From Campylobacterales bacterium (GTDB lineage: Bacteria > Campylobacterota > Campylobacteria > Campylobacterales > Sulfurimonadaceae), in NCBI GenBank assembly GCA_014859655.1, contig JACUTT010000005.1:16870-80869 (forward strand): a stretch of DNA of 64,000 bases, written 5' to 3'. Under the pieces are notes generated by a model, which saw only the letters and a program-made list of their open reading frames with translations, was not told the origin of the DNA and made no database searches. Shown here in pieces: positions 33,711-43,298 of this stretch. The position numbers and the translations under genes are program-made. Each line of letters begins with the position of its first letter. The stretch's first letter is position 1.

Positions 33711-35348
33711 ATGGTTGATGTATTGGTTATCGGTTCAGGCGGGGCGGGACTAGTTGCGGCTATAGCGGCCAAAGAGTCCGGCGCGAGCGTCACCTTGGTC
33801 GGCAAATCTTTTCCTACCCGTTCGCAGACATCTATGGCTCAGGGCGGCATCAACGCTGCGATGGGAAATGTCGAAGAGGACAGCGTCGAAGCGCACATTT
33901 CAGACACGCTGAAATCGTCCCAGGGTTTGAGCTCAGAAGCCTCGGTGCGCACAATGTGCGAAGAGGCAAGTGCGGCCATCTTGTGGCTGGACAGCATCGG
34001 CGTGCCCTTTTCGCGCACACAAGCAGGCAAGATCTCGCAGCGGCGTCTGGGCGGGGCATCGGGGATCCGCGCCTGCTATGCTCAGGATTATACGGGCCTG
34101 AAAATTCTCCACACTCTCTATGACCAGAGTCTCAAAATGGGCATCGAAACTCTCAACGAACACTTCCTGCTCAACTACATCATCGAGGGAGAAAAGGATG
34201 CGCGCTATAGTTGCGGGGCAACCTTTTTGAACATAAGAACGGGAGAGGTCGTCGAGATACGCGCTAAAAGCGTCATTGTCGCTACGGGAGGCTACGGCTC
34301 GCTGTTTCACGGTTTTACGACCAACTCGACGGCCTCTACCGGAGATGGAGCGGCTGCGGCCTTGCGTGCGGGGGCGAAGCTCAGTGACATGGAGTTTGTC
34401 CAGTTTCACCCCACGGCCCTGAAGAGCTCGGCGCTTCTGATCTCGGAGTCGGCGCGGGGCGCAGGCGGCTACCTGCTGAACGCACAAAAAGAGCGTTTTA
34501 CAGATGAACTCTCTTCGCGCGATATCGTGGCGCGGGCGATTGCGGATGAGATTGAAAAGAGCGGAGAGGTCTATCTGGACATCCGCCATTTGGGCGAAAC
34601 CTTTATCGACCATGAGCTTCCCCAAGAGCGAAAACTTGCCATCGCCTATGAGGGACTGGACCCGGTGATCGACCTGATCCCGATCAAACCCGTCGCGCAC
34701 TACACCATGGGCGGCGTGGATGTGGACGAAACGTCGATGAGCTGTATCGCAGGGCTTTTCGCGGCAGGCGAAGCGGCAAACCAAAAGGTGCACGGGGCAA
34801 ACCGCCTCGGAGGAAATTCGCTTTTGGAGCTTCTTGTCTTCGGACGCCAGGCGGGGAAAAATGCGGCGCTTTACGCCAAAACCGCTCCGGTCTTCACAGC
34901 TCAGAGTGAACAGATCATAAAAGACAGGGAATATATTCAGACGCTAAGAGAAGCTGCCGTTACAATGGATTTTTACGAGAAACGCGCTTCTTTGGGCAAA
35001 AACTTCTATGGCAGCGCGGGAATAAAGCGCAATGAAAAAAGGCTGGAAGAACTTTTGAAAAGTGTGCAGCAGCTGCAGGAGGAGCTCCCGCTGATGGGGG
35101 CACAGGACAAGTCGCTGGTGTACAATACGAACCTTGTGGAGTTTCTTGAGTTTACGAACATGATTGAACTCTCCCAATGCCTGCTCCTGGGTGCGATCAG
35201 CCGAAAAGAGAGCCGCGGCGCGCATTATCGTGAAGATGCACCTGCACGCAATGACGAGGCTTACGGCGGACACACCCTCTGCTGGAAAGAGGGCGGAGAA
35301 CTGCATGTTGAGCTGGGTGAAAAAACTAATGAAAAAGGGAAGGGATGA
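33711..35348 (+). CDS. Fumarate reductase/succinate dehydrogenase-type flavoprotein subunit
   Basis: A 545-residue FAD protein: DVLVIGSGGAGLVAAIAAKE binds the FAD ADP part; active-site blocks are MEFVQFHPTALKSSALLISE, SSRDIVARAIADE, HYTMGGVDV and GANRLGGNSLLE. The His that holds FAD covalently in SdhA/FrdA (xSHTxxAxGG) is Gln39 here (RSQTSMAQGG), so FAD is expected to be bound non-covalently. No Tat signal, so it is cytosolic, unlike the periplasmic MfrA. The iron-sulfur subunit follows after a small ORF; no membrane anchor subunit is nearby. It could be a soluble or peripherally bound succinate/fumarate enzyme, related to thiol- or menaquinol-dependent forms. Confidence 0.88.
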   Translation: MVDVLVIGSGGAGLVAAIAAKESGASVTLVGKSFPTRSQTSMAQGGINAAMGNVEEDSVEAHISDTLKSSQGLSSEASVRTMCEEASAAILWLDSIGVPFSRTQAGKISQRRLGGASGIRACYAQDYTGLKILHTLYDQSLKMGIETLNEHFLLNYIIEGEKDARYSCGATFLNIRTGEVVEIRAKSVIVATGGYGSLFHGFTTNSTASTGDGAAAALRAGAKLSDMEFVQFHPTALKSSALLISESARGAGGYLLNAQKERFTDELSSRDIVARAIADEIEKSGEVYLDIRHLGETFIDHELPQERKLAIAYEGLDPVIDLIPIKPVAHYTMGGVDVDETSMSCIAGLFAAGEAANQKVHGANRLGGNSLLELLVFGRQAGKNAALYAKTAPVFTAQSEQIIKDREYIQTLREAAVTMDFYEKRASLGKNFYGSAGIKRNEKRLEELLKSVQQLQEELPLMGAQDKSLVYNTNLVEFLEFTNMIELSQCLLLGAISRKESRGAHYREDAPARNDEAYGGHTLCWKEGGELHVELGEKTNEKGKG

Positions 35349-35500
35349 ATATAGAACGAAAAACAGAGATTATTATTGAAGAGATCGAAGAGGACGAGAA
35401 CGATTTTTACGCGGATGATGATGCGTGGGGAGAAGGGTGCTGCGAAGATGCCTTTGGTGAAGATGATGACGAGCCTATTGAGCGCGAGTATTGCGACTAA
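35345..35500 (+). CDS. Small highly acidic protein between the flavoprotein and Fe-S subunits
   Basis: A 51-codon frame whose ATG overlaps the flavoprotein stop by 4 nt (ATGA), the standard sign of coupled translation. About half of the product is Asp/Glu (EEIEEDENDFYADDDAWGE), and it holds three Cys (GCCEDAFG and YCD). No homologue is recognised. It ends 19 nt before the Fe-S subunit start. It may be an assembly or metal-binding helper for the enzyme; a chance frame is unlikely given the overlap and position. Confidence 0.6.
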   Translation: MNIERKTEIIIEEIEEDENDFYADDDAWGEGCCEDAFGEDDDEPIEREYCD

Positions 35501-35519
35501 AACCGACAAGGGATGAGCC

Positions 35520-36278
35520 ATGAAGATTTCCATAAAACGCTATAGCAGCGAGAATGAGCCTTCTGCGCAGAGCGCAGAGTATAGGCTTGAGCTTGAGAAT
35601 ATTACACTGCTCGAAGCGCTCAACGCTATCAAGACAAAAATAGACCCCTCCTTGAGCTTTACGGCGGGATGCCGTTCGGGTGTGTGCGGTAGCTGCGCGG
35701 TGCGTGTTAACGGCACAGAGGAGCTCGCCTGTGGCTACAAGCTCAGCGATGGGGATCTCATTGAGCCGCTTGGCAACCTTCCTGTTCTGCGCGACCTTGT
35801 TGTAGATACGCAGAAGATGCTGAAGTTTAACGCTCTTGCCAGAGCCTGGAGCAGCAGCAACAGCGAAAACCAGCTTCTTTTACCCGAACAAGTCGAGTCA
35901 AATGAGCTTCAAAGTGACTGCATCCTCTGCGGGGCCTGCTACTCCGCCTGCCCGGTTTATGCGGTCAACGAAGAGTTTCTCGGTCCTTTTGCCCTGACCC
36001 GTGTCTGGCGCTATGTCAGCGACGGCCGCGAGCAGGATGTTCGAGAGAAGATTGAAGCGGTCCAGAGTCAGGGGATATGGGACTGCACCCTGTGCAATTT
36101 GTGCGTGCCGGTCTGCCCGCAGGGGATTGCGCCGAAACAAGACATTTCGATGCTCAGAGGCAAGAGCGGCGTGATGGGGTTTATGGATCCTAACTTTGCT
36201 GCGGGGATGAGTTTTAGTTTTGGGGGAGGTCCTGATTTCGGATCCCCTTCAGGGCTAAAAAGTCCTGGGACTTCTTAG
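35520..36278 (+). CDS. Fumarate reductase/succinate dehydrogenase-type iron-sulfur subunit
   Basis: 252 residues. A plant-type [2Fe-2S] site is formed by C51, C56, C59 (CRSGVCGSC) and C71. Two ferredoxin-like sites follow: C134, C137, C140, C144 ([12 protein letters not shown]) and C189, C192, C195, C199 ([12 protein letters not shown]). The third set has the CxxCxxCxxxCP pattern of a [4Fe-4S] cluster rather than the CxxxxxC form of the [3Fe-4S] cluster in classical SdhB/FrdB. That points to the TfrB/MfrB-type lineage. The Gly/Ser/Phe-rich tail (about 220-252) is unusual. Its stop overlaps the stop of the convergent chemoreceptor gene by 4 nt. Confidence 0.9.
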   Translation: MKISIKRYSSENEPSAQSAEYRLELENITLLEALNAIKTKIDPSLSFTAGCRSGVCGSCAVRVNGTEELACGYKLSDGDLIEPLGNLPVLRDLVVDTQKMLKFNALARAWSSSNSENQLLLPEQVESNELQSDCILCGACYSACPVYAVNEEFLGPFALTRVWRYVSDGREQDVREKIEAVQSQGIWDCTLCNLCVPVCPQGIAPKQDISMLRGKSGVMGFMDPNFAAGMSFSFGGGPDFGSPSGLKSPGTS

Positions 36279-38191
36279 GATTTTCGGGCTTCTCTTAGCA
36301 TGCTATCAAGCAGAACGAAGAGTTCATTGCTTGCTTTTTCCATCTCTTCAAAGCGCGCAACGATCTCTGCGCCGACTTCAACATGGCTGTCTTCGATCCC
36401 GTCGCTGAGGTAGGAGGCATTTTTGTTGGCCGTGTCATGCACGATCTTGTGCGGTCGGGGAATCTGTTTATAAGATGCGGTCTCTCCGAATCGTCGGGAA
36501 CCCTCATTCTCGTACCATTGGCCCAGGCGGCAGTTGTGGTGGTCGCTGATCTTTAGCTGCGGGGTTGCCGTGATGATGGTGTTGTAGGCATTGGACTTGT
36601 AAATGATATGGTCGATCTTGGCGAGAACGATAAAGATGCTGTTCTCCATGTCGTAGGAGTAGTCGACGATTTTGGTAGAATTTTCGTTGAGCTCTGCCAT
36701 CGTGCTCTCGAAGTTGGTGATCTTCTGGCTTGAGCTCTCGACGACTTCGCTCATATGCTCAGAGCTTGTCTGTATGTCGTTCATCTCCTGCTGAAGCGAC
36801 TTGATCGAAACGGAGATCTCGCTGGTCGCCTTGTGGGTGCGTTCTGCCAGTTTGCGTACCTCGTCGGCAACAACAGCAAAACCGCGTCCGTGTTCTCCGG
36901 CGCGTGCTGCTTCGATAGCCGCGTTGAGTGCAAGGAGGTTAGTCTGGTCCGCAATGTCCGTAATAAGTTGGATGACGGAGGTGATGTCGGTGACCTGGGT
37001 TGCCAGCGAAGAAATCGCTTCGTTGTTGTTCTGAGTGTGCTCCATTAGGCGCTGAAGCTCGGAAACGATGCTTTCGATATCGTCACGGCTATTATGGGTA
37101 AGGTCTGCCGCGGACTTGGTTGCCGCAGTGACTCCCTTGAGGCCCTCGATATTTTTTTGCAGATCGTCCTGTATGCCCGTAAGACTCTTCATAACGCTTC
37201 CGCTGAGACTGCTAAGGTCAGAGTTAAGTGCGTCGCGTCGCTTTTTCGCCTCCCCGCTCTTCATGATGTTCAGGCTCGCGCAGATGTTCTCAATAGCAAC
37301 AGTAAACTCCCCGTGCATCCCGTCTCTGGAGATGCAGCGGTCGAAGTTGCCCTGTGTCGCGTTGACAAAAGAGACATTGATCTCTTTGATAAAGAATTCG
37401 ACCTGGTAAAGGAGCTTCTGCAGGGCAAGATTCATCTGCCCAAGCTCCGTGTCGTCGCGTTCGTCGATCTTTGTTTTTTCAAAGTTTCCATCAGCAGAGC
37501 GCTGCATGACCTGCGTAAAAGTAGTCAGCGCATTTGTGATAGAGCTGCGTACGCTCGAGGCAAAGAGAACAACAAAGGCTGTGATAGCAAAGCCGGTGAC
37601 AAGGAAAAAGATCTTGTAAAAGTTGATTCCTCTGTTCATACTGACAGAGGCACTTTTGAGTTCCTCTTCTTTGAGTTCGATAACTTTTTTGAAGGCGTCG
37701 CGTGAGGCGTTGGCGTAGGGGGTGAGGGTTTCCTGATAGCGTGCGTAGTTGTTGATGACATCGTTTTTGATCTCTTCGGAAGAGAGGCTCTGCATCATCT
37801 TCTGCGTGTTCTCAAGAAAGAGCATGGTGCTTTCTTTGGCATCGTTGATGAGGGCCAGGGAGGCATCATCATCGATCGTCATGGTAAGTCTCTCAAAAGA
37901 GTTTCGGATCTTCTCTGTGTGCTCTTTGAGCTTCTTCATATCTTTTTCGTAGTTTCCGCCAAGCATGATGTCGCGCGTAGTACGGCTGATATAGTTGAGG
38001 TCCTTTTCGATGTGTAGTGTCTCCATCGCACCGGCCGTTGAGTGGTTTTGCAGATTGTTGTATTGATTGCCGATGGTGCTTAGCGTGTAAAAGGCGAAGA
38101 TAGAGGCACCGATCACCGAAACGATGACGATGGTCAAGAGGTAGTTGATGCGCTGTTTGATGCTTGCATCTTTGAGTAGTTGCTTAAACAT
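36275..38191 (-). CDS. Methyl-accepting chemotaxis protein with C-terminal CZB domain
   Basis: 638 residues. TM1 (about 16-36), a helical periplasmic sensor (about 40-195), TM2 (about 198-218), HAMP, and the signalling tip [20 protein letters not shown] with [18 protein letters not shown]. At the C-terminus a chemoreceptor zinc-binding domain is seen: [16 protein letters not shown] and [14 protein letters not shown], with the conserved His and Cys. CZB domains bind zinc and can sense hypochlorite or zinc. GGAG precedes the ATG. Confidence 0.95.
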   Translation of the reverse strand: MFKQLLKDASIKQRINYLLTIVIVSVIGASIFAFYTLSTIGNQYNNLQNHSTAGAMETLHIEKDLNYISRTTRDIMLGGNYEKDMKKLKEHTEKIRNSFERLTMTIDDDASLALINDAKESTMLFLENTQKMMQSLSSEEIKNDVINNYARYQETLTPYANASRDAFKKVIELKEEELKSASVSMNRGINFYKIFFLVTGFAITAFVVLFASSVRSSITNALTTFTQVMQRSADGNFEKTKIDERDDTELGQMNLALQKLLYQVEFFIKEINVSFVNATQGNFDRCISRDGMHGEFTVAIENICASLNIMKSGEAKKRRDALNSDLSSLSGSVMKSLTGIQDDLQKNIEGLKGVTAATKSAADLTHNSRDDIESIVSELQRLMEHTQNNNEAISSLATQVTDITSVIQLITDIADQTNLLALNAAIEAARAGEHGRGFAVVADEVRKLAERTHKATSEISVSIKSLQQEMNDIQTSSEHMSEVVESSSQKITNFESTMAELNENSTKIVDYSYDMENSIFIVLAKIDHIIYKSNAYNTIITATPQLKISDHHNCRLGQWYENEGSRRFGETASYKQIPRPHKIVHDTANKNASYLSDGIEDSHVEVGAEIVARFEEMEKASNELFVLLDSMLREARKS

Positions 38192-38316
38192 GAAGGCTCC
38201 GAGTGGTGTTTTAGAAATTAAGAAGATTATAACATAGTAAAAAGAGATTGCAAATAAAAAAGAAAATAATTTATAAGTTAGAAACTGTTATACTCACCAT
38301 AAAAATAGGCAATCCC

Positions 38317-38814
38317 ATGGCAAAAGAACACTCCTTCGATATTTCGGCAAAAATAAATATGCAAAACTTTAAAGATGCGATCAATCAGGCCGAAAAAGAG
38401 GTTGTCGGCCGGTACGATTTCAAAGGTCTCACCGCCGATATCGACTACAACGAAAAAGCAAAGACCCTTACTCTGACCAGCTCAAGTGATAATAAGCTCG
38501 AAGCCCTCGAAGACATCGTAATAGGCAGGCTGCTCAAGCGCGAACTAAGCTCCAAGGTCCTGGAGAAGACAAATGTCGTCGATGCTAGCGGCGGAGACAG
38601 ACGCAAAGTCTTCAAGATCGTCGACTACATCGAATCCAAAGAGGCCAAAAAGATCATCTCCGAGATCAAAACACAGAAGATGAAGGTCACGGCCACACTT
38701 GAAGGCGACCACATCCGCGTTAAGGGGAAAAACCTGGATGACCTTCAAGAGGCGATGAAGCTGATCCGGGCGATGGAGTGGGACGCGCCTTTGGTCTTTG
38801 AAAATTTTCGTTAA
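38317..38814 (+). CDS. yajQ: YajQ-family nucleotide-binding protein
   Basis: 165 residues from ATG 38317 (AKEHSFDISAKINMQNFKDA), matching the normal YajQ start and length; an upstream TTG-type start would add 23 odd residues. GRYDFKGLTADIDYNEKAKT, then KIVDYIESKEAKKIISEIKT and LEGDHIRVKGKNLDDLQ are family blocks. Some YajQ homologues bind c-di-GMP (Xanthomonas), others are RNA/chaperone linked. The next gene, 11 nt away, is an HD-GYP c-di-GMP phosphodiesterase, which favours a c-di-GMP role here. Confidence 0.95.
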   Translation: MAKEHSFDISAKINMQNFKDAINQAEKEVVGRYDFKGLTADIDYNEKAKTLTLTSSSDNKLEALEDIVIGRLLKRELSSKVLEKTNVVDASGGDRRKVFKIVDYIESKEAKKIISEIKTQKMKVTATLEGDHIRVKGKNLDDLQEAMKLIRAMEWDAPLVFENFR

Positions 38815-38825
38815 AAGAAGCCGCA

Positions 38826-39776
38826 ATGCAGGAGAAAAAAGGCACTCTCTACAAGTCGATCGACAAGCGTCTTCTGACAGAGGGTGCAAGGCTTGACTTT
38901 TCTGTTTATGAGAGCAATCCTGCAAAAACAGTCATGTCGATTTTCTTGCAAAGCGACAGCGTCGTTGACGGGAACAGCAAGGTTCGCCTTCGGGAGATAG
39001 AGACGCTGTTTATTGCCGATGAAGAGTACGAAAAATACAAGTTTTATGCGCAGAAACACCTTCAAAGTATAGCGAACAGTCCTGACATCCCTTTTTCCGA
39101 GAAGGCAAGCATTGTCTATGAGAAGGCCTCAGAGGCAATGGATGAGCTTTTCCGCAATCCCGATGCCCTGGGAAATATGCAAAAAAGCCAGGCCATTGTG
39201 GATGGTTTCGTCAGCCTGGCCTTGCAAAACGAGGCCACGCTCTCCTCAGTCATGAAGATCGCGGCGCACGACTACTACACGCACACCCACTCCATCAATG
39301 TCAGCATTTATTCGCTCAGTCTGGCCAAGTTTATCGGGCTCAAAGACAAGGATCTTGAAGATATGGGGATGGCCTCGATGCTGCATGACCTGGGGAAAAG
39401 CCGGGTAGACTGGGAGATCATTAACAAAAACGGCAAGCTCAGTGACGCGGAGTTCGAGCAGATGAAAAAGCACCCTGGGTCAGGGTATGAGATCGCCGTG
39501 GAGATGGGAATCACCGACAAGCGCATTCTCGCAGGGATCAGAAGCCACCATGAGAAGCTTGATGGAAATGGCTACCCCGACGGCCTTATAGACAAGCAGA
39601 TCTCTCTATTCCCACGCATTATTGCAGTGTGTGACGTCTTTGACGCGCTGACGACAAAACGCTCTTATAAGGATGCGATGACAAGTTTCGAGGCGATCAA
39701 GATCATGAAAGAGCATATGAGCACACATCTGGACATGCGCCTTGTCAATACTTTGATCAAGATGTGTGCGGCATAA
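38826..39776 (+). CDS. HD-GYP domain phosphodiesterase
   Basis: 316 residues. The N-terminal ~115 residues are a DUF3391-like/unassigned region. The HD-GYP core has HTHSINVSIYSLSLAKFIGL, the HD pair in ASMLHDLGKSRVDWE, HHEKLDGNGYPDGL (GYP present) and RIIAVCDVFDALTTKRSYK. All metal ligands seem intact, so c-di-GMP hydrolysis is expected. It sits between yajQ and a coiled-coil HTH gene with short gaps, forming a likely operon. Confidence 0.92.
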   Translation: MQEKKGTLYKSIDKRLLTEGARLDFSVYESNPAKTVMSIFLQSDSVVDGNSKVRLREIETLFIADEEYEKYKFYAQKHLQSIANSPDIPFSEKASIVYEKASEAMDELFRNPDALGNMQKSQAIVDGFVSLALQNEATLSSVMKIAAHDYYTHTHSINVSIYSLSLAKFIGLKDKDLEDMGMASMLHDLGKSRVDWEIINKNGKLSDAEFEQMKKHPGSGYEIAVEMGITDKRILAGIRSHHEKLDGNGYPDGLIDKQISLFPRIIAVCDVFDALTTKRSYKDAMTSFEAIKIMKEHMSTHLDMRLVNTLIKMCAA

Positions 39777-39786
39777 AAGGAAGATA

Positions 39787-40389
39787 ATGGCAAAACTCAG
39801 CGTTGCGCAGGCAGCAGAAAAATTTAACGTTTCCAAAGAGGCGATTCACAACCGTATCCGCCGCGGAAGTTTGGACTGTGTGATCGAGCACGGGGTCAAA
39901 CACGTTCTTATCGACGAGCAGGCCCAGCCGAAAGAAGAGCCGCAGGAGAGCAAGTATTATGCTTATATCGAAGATGAGAACATAAGCCTTAAAGAGAAGA
40001 TCAAAGAGCTCGAGAAACTCAACAGCACCCTGCGAAACCAAAAAGAGATGATGCTTATTGAAGAGAAGAAAAAGATAGAGCAGATATACAAAGAGCGTGA
40101 CGAGCAGCTCAAACAGCTTCTAAATACGATCACTTCAAAATTCCTGCCTCATCTTGAACAGAGATTTGTAGACGAGAAGGTCGATGATGTCGTCGATGTG
40201 GAAGCTCTGTCCAGCGAGCCGATACGCCTGAAGCGCTTTTTGAAACTCAAAGATTACAAATCGGCGAAGAACCAAAGAATAAAAAACCGCTTCAAACGGC
40301 TGGTGGGGCAAGACGAACGGGTGGTGCGCAAAGAGGGGAAGATTTACGTCGACCCCGTCAAATATGACTATCGGGACCTTTTGGAATAG
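39787..40389 (+). CDS. HTH and coiled-coil protein
   Basis: 200 residues from ATG 39787, which has AAGGAAG 3 nt upstream. The N-terminus (LSVAQAAEKFNVSKEAIHNR, IRRGSLDCV) is a MerR/excisionase-like helix-turn-helix. A long coiled coil follows (about 65-125). The C-terminal third is basic (KRFLKLKDYKSAKNQRIKNR). It looks like a dimeric DNA-binding protein of unknown target, last in the yajQ cluster. Its 3' end overlaps the convergent helicase gene by 22 nt. Confidence 0.75.
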   Translation: MAKLSVAQAAEKFNVSKEAIHNRIRRGSLDCVIEHGVKHVLIDEQAQPKEEPQESKYYAYIEDENISLKEKIKELEKLNSTLRNQKEMMLIEEKKKIEQIYKERDEQLKQLLNTITSKFLPHLEQRFVDEKVDDVVDVEALSSEPIRLKRFLKLKDYKSAKNQRIKNRFKRLVGQDERVVRKEGKIYVDPVKYDYRDLLE

Positions 40390-43175
40390 GTGCGCGGTTT
40401 TGAGCGGTCGCTCTGCTCCGAAGGTGCCAAGTGCCGCTTTTTGCGAAAACAGCTGCTGCAGATCGCGTGCGCAGAGTCAAGAGCAAGTGGTTTAGTACAG
40501 ATGCGGCAGCGCGGGACAAACTGCGCATTTTTAAGGGTCTTTTCGATGTAGTCGTTTAGCTGTTTGCGCGCGGACCTTGCTTTTTCGCTCTCGGGAAAGA
40601 TCTCGGGAAAACGGTAGTTGAGCCAGAGATAGAGCGAGACCTCCTTGACCAGATCCTCGATGTGCAGCAGGGTCTCCATCGAATCGGCGTACTCGCCATA
40701 GAGTCTGCTCTCTTTGTAGGGAACACTCTCCTGGCGGTGCATGTGCGCTATGTAGGAGGAAAAAACCTCCACAAGATAGGGTGACTGTGTGGAAAGCGGC
40801 GCACAGGCCATGTGGTACTTGCTACTCAGATCCAGATCGTAGGCGTCGGTATAACGCGCGATCTCGATCAGCGTCTCCAGGTTGGCCACGCGGAAAGGGC
40901 CGTCAAAGGTCATGTGTTTGATAAAAAAGTGGAGTATCTCTTCGAGGTTTTTTGTCTCAAGGATCTTTCCGACAAGGAGGATGTGCTCCAGATTGGCCAT
41001 GACGTTCAGGGGCAGGGTTATGTCTTTGAGCGGCTTGTGAAACTGCTCATGCACCGTCTGCAAGATAGCCGGCGTCAATGCCCCCACATACCCCTTCTCC
41101 TCCATGCCATAGCGCCCGGCCCTTCCGGCAATCTGAATGACTTCGCCGGGCTGAAGCGTCCGGCGGCGCTCTCCGTCAAACTTTGTGTCTTTTGAGAAGA
41201 GGATGGTCTTGATCGGGAGGTTGAGCCCCATAGAGATGGCGTCCGTGGCAACCAGGACCTCGGTCTCTCCCTCTCTGAAACGGCGTGCCTCTTCGCGTCT
41301 GACCTCGGGAGAGAGGTTCCCGTAGACGACGGAGACCTTGTACTGGCGGCTGAGCTGCTGTTTGAGTTGGAGAACATCCTTGCGTGAAAAGGCGATGATG
41401 GCAGTCTGGGGTTCGATCTGGTTCAGCGGCGTTGCGCTCTGCATCACCGACAAGGGATTCATCCGTTCAAAATAGACGACTTCGAGCTCTTCGTCCAGCC
41501 ACTTTGCCAGTTCTTCTGTGGCGTGCAGGGCGTCGGGCGAGCCTGTCATGTAGACCTTTTTCGCCGGCGCGCCGATGATGGCATTTACCCAGGCCCATCC
41601 CCGGTCTTTGTCGTTGATCATCTGGACTTCATCGATGACGCAGACATCCACGTCGATATTGAAGTTAAGCATCTCAATCGTTGAGCTGATATGCGTCGCA
41701 TACTCATCGACGATCTGCTCCTCTCCCGTGATCAAAGAGGCGGCTATTCCGTCGCGTTTGAGGTTCTCATACCCCTCCAGTGCAAGGAGTCTTAAAGGAG
41801 CGAGGTAATACCCGGTGTCGGCTTTTTCCAGGGCCTTCATCGCGGTGTAGGTCTTCCCGCTGTTGGTCGGCCCCACGTGGAAGATCAGTTTTCGCCGCAA
41901 CGCACGGGCAGTGGGAAAGAGGTTTTTGAAGTCGCGTATGGTGCGTGCGAGCAGGGCTTCGCGCTGTTTTTTGAGTTTGAGTTTTTCTATGCTGGCATTG
42001 AAGCTGTAGAGTATCTGCCGCGCTGCCTTGGCCGGGATATGCAGATCGCGTCCCAGGTAGCCGTGAAGCTCTTTGAGCACAAAAGAAGCAATCTCTTCAC
42101 GCCCCATCTCCAGGATCGTAGCGGACTCTTCGCAGGCATCGATCACCTCGTTCAGCTCCTCTTTGAAGGCGTTCTCTATGAGCGCGCTGTCATCGCTTAG
42201 CTCTATCTTCTGGCCTTTCCACAGACGGGGCAAAAGCTCGTCAAGGCTAAGCTCGCTGGCGGCGTCATAGGCGAAATGCTCTCCTTCATACGCAAGAGAG
42301 GCCTCTTTGTGCAGGATAAGGTTGTGTTCAAGCAGCTGGACGGCATGGGTGTTGAAGTGCCTGCCAAAGAGGGCCTTGAGCGTCTTTGCACTCAGCGGGG
42401 TGTGCTCAAAGGCTTCATTTTCAGGCGGCATCGTCTTGAGTGCCTGCAGGATCTCCTCATCGCTGAGGTAGGGATGCGGGGAGGGAAGCGAGGAAATAAA
42501 GCGATCCGCCTCCTGCTGCTTCTGTGCCTTAAATCTCTCTTTTTGCTCTTGTAGCGCCGTTAGGAGTTCCTGCGGGCTCGACTCCTCCAAGAAGCTGTAG
42601 GAGAGGCTCTCGGAGCTGATCTGCAGGATCTTTGAAAAGCTTTCGCCCGCATAGTTAAAGGCAATCGGCGCGAAGAATTCTATGCGGTTGTCTTCGCTGA
42701 TGTGCAGCTCCAGACTCTTTTCGATAGCGTGAAGCTTTTGTTTCAGGCGGATCTTGTAGAGGGCTTTTTCCATCTTGGCAAAGGAGATGCGTTTTGTTCT
42801 CTCCTCCATAAAGCTCGCACGAAGTTCTCTGGCCTCTTGCTCGCTGAGGCTGAGCTGGTCCAAAAGGCTTTCGATCTTTTCGGTTTTTTCGGGGGAGTTC
42901 TGCTTCTCGCCGCTTCCTGTAAAGACCTTTCCCAGCTCCTTGAAGTAGTTGACGATGTTCTGGCGCGGTTCGACATCGGCCTCGCTCCAGACACGCCTGA
43001 AGGCACGGATAAGCGCATCGGGTTTTAGCTCGACAGTGTCAAGGTCTATAAACTGCGCGAGTTCGATGAGGTTGTCCAGAGGAACACGGGTGATGCCCTC
43101 GTCAAATCCGTCTCCGTCGAAGAAGGCGCGCATGATCTGGTTATATTTGAGTAGTTTTTTTTTCTTTTTTGCCAT
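40368..43175 (-). CDS. SUV3-like superfamily 2 helicase
   Basis: 935 residues. The helicase core starts near 430: IFHVGPTNSGKTYTAMKALE (motif I), GYYLAPLRLLALEGYENLKR, CVIDEVQMINDKDRGWAW (motif II, DEVQ), then VLVATDAISMGLNLPI and IQIAGRAGRYG (motif VI). This is the SUV3 pattern of mitochondrial and bacterial RNA/DNA helicases. The N-terminal ~420 residues are a large helical extension not seen in SUV3. The C-terminus has a zinc-ribbon-like set (CRICTKPLALDSAHAICSSC). It probably works in RNA turnover or processing. Close relatives occur in Campylobacterota. Confidence 0.88.
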   Translation of the reverse strand: MAKKKKKLLKYNQIMRAFFDGDGFDEGITRVPLDNLIELAQFIDLDTVELKPDALIRAFRRVWSEADVEPRQNIVNYFKELGKVFTGSGEKQNSPEKTEKIESLLDQLSLSEQEARELRASFMEERTKRISFAKMEKALYKIRLKQKLHAIEKSLELHISEDNRIEFFAPIAFNYAGESFSKILQISSESLSYSFLEESSPQELLTALQEQKERFKAQKQQEADRFISSLPSPHPYLSDEEILQALKTMPPENEAFEHTPLSAKTLKALFGRHFNTHAVQLLEHNLILHKEASLAYEGEHFAYDAASELSLDELLPRLWKGQKIELSDDSALIENAFKEELNEVIDACEESATILEMGREEIASFVLKELHGYLGRDLHIPAKAARQILYSFNASIEKLKLKKQREALLARTIRDFKNLFPTARALRRKLIFHVGPTNSGKTYTAMKALEKADTGYYLAPLRLLALEGYENLKRDGIAASLITGEEQIVDEYATHISSTIEMLNFNIDVDVCVIDEVQMINDKDRGWAWVNAIIGAPAKKVYMTGSPDALHATEELAKWLDEELEVVYFERMNPLSVMQSATPLNQIEPQTAIIAFSRKDVLQLKQQLSRQYKVSVVYGNLSPEVRREEARRFREGETEVLVATDAISMGLNLPIKTILFSKDTKFDGERRRTLQPGEVIQIAGRAGRYGMEEKGYVGALTPAILQTVHEQFHKPLKDITLPLNVMANLEHILLVGKILETKNLEEILHFFIKHMTFDGPFRVANLETLIEIARYTDAYDLDLSSKYHMACAPLSTQSPYLVEVFSSYIAHMHRQESVPYKESRLYGEYADSMETLLHIEDLVKEVSLYLWLNYRFPEIFPESEKARSARKQLNDYIEKTLKNAQFVPRCRICTKPLALDSAHAICSSCFRKKRHLAPSEQSDRSKPRTYSKRSR

Positions 43176-43298
43176 CAGCTTTTTTTGAAAAAAGTATATC
43201 TAAATAAGAGATAAAGTTTGGCCTGTTTACGCATTTGCATGCGATAGCTTTGGGAAAAATTTGATATTCTTGACAAAAATTATTTTCAGAGCAGCCCA

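Noticed and set aside
33933..34793. Minus-strand 286-residue frame
   Set aside because: Antisense to the flavoprotein gene; rich in His/Arg/Cys as shadows often are.
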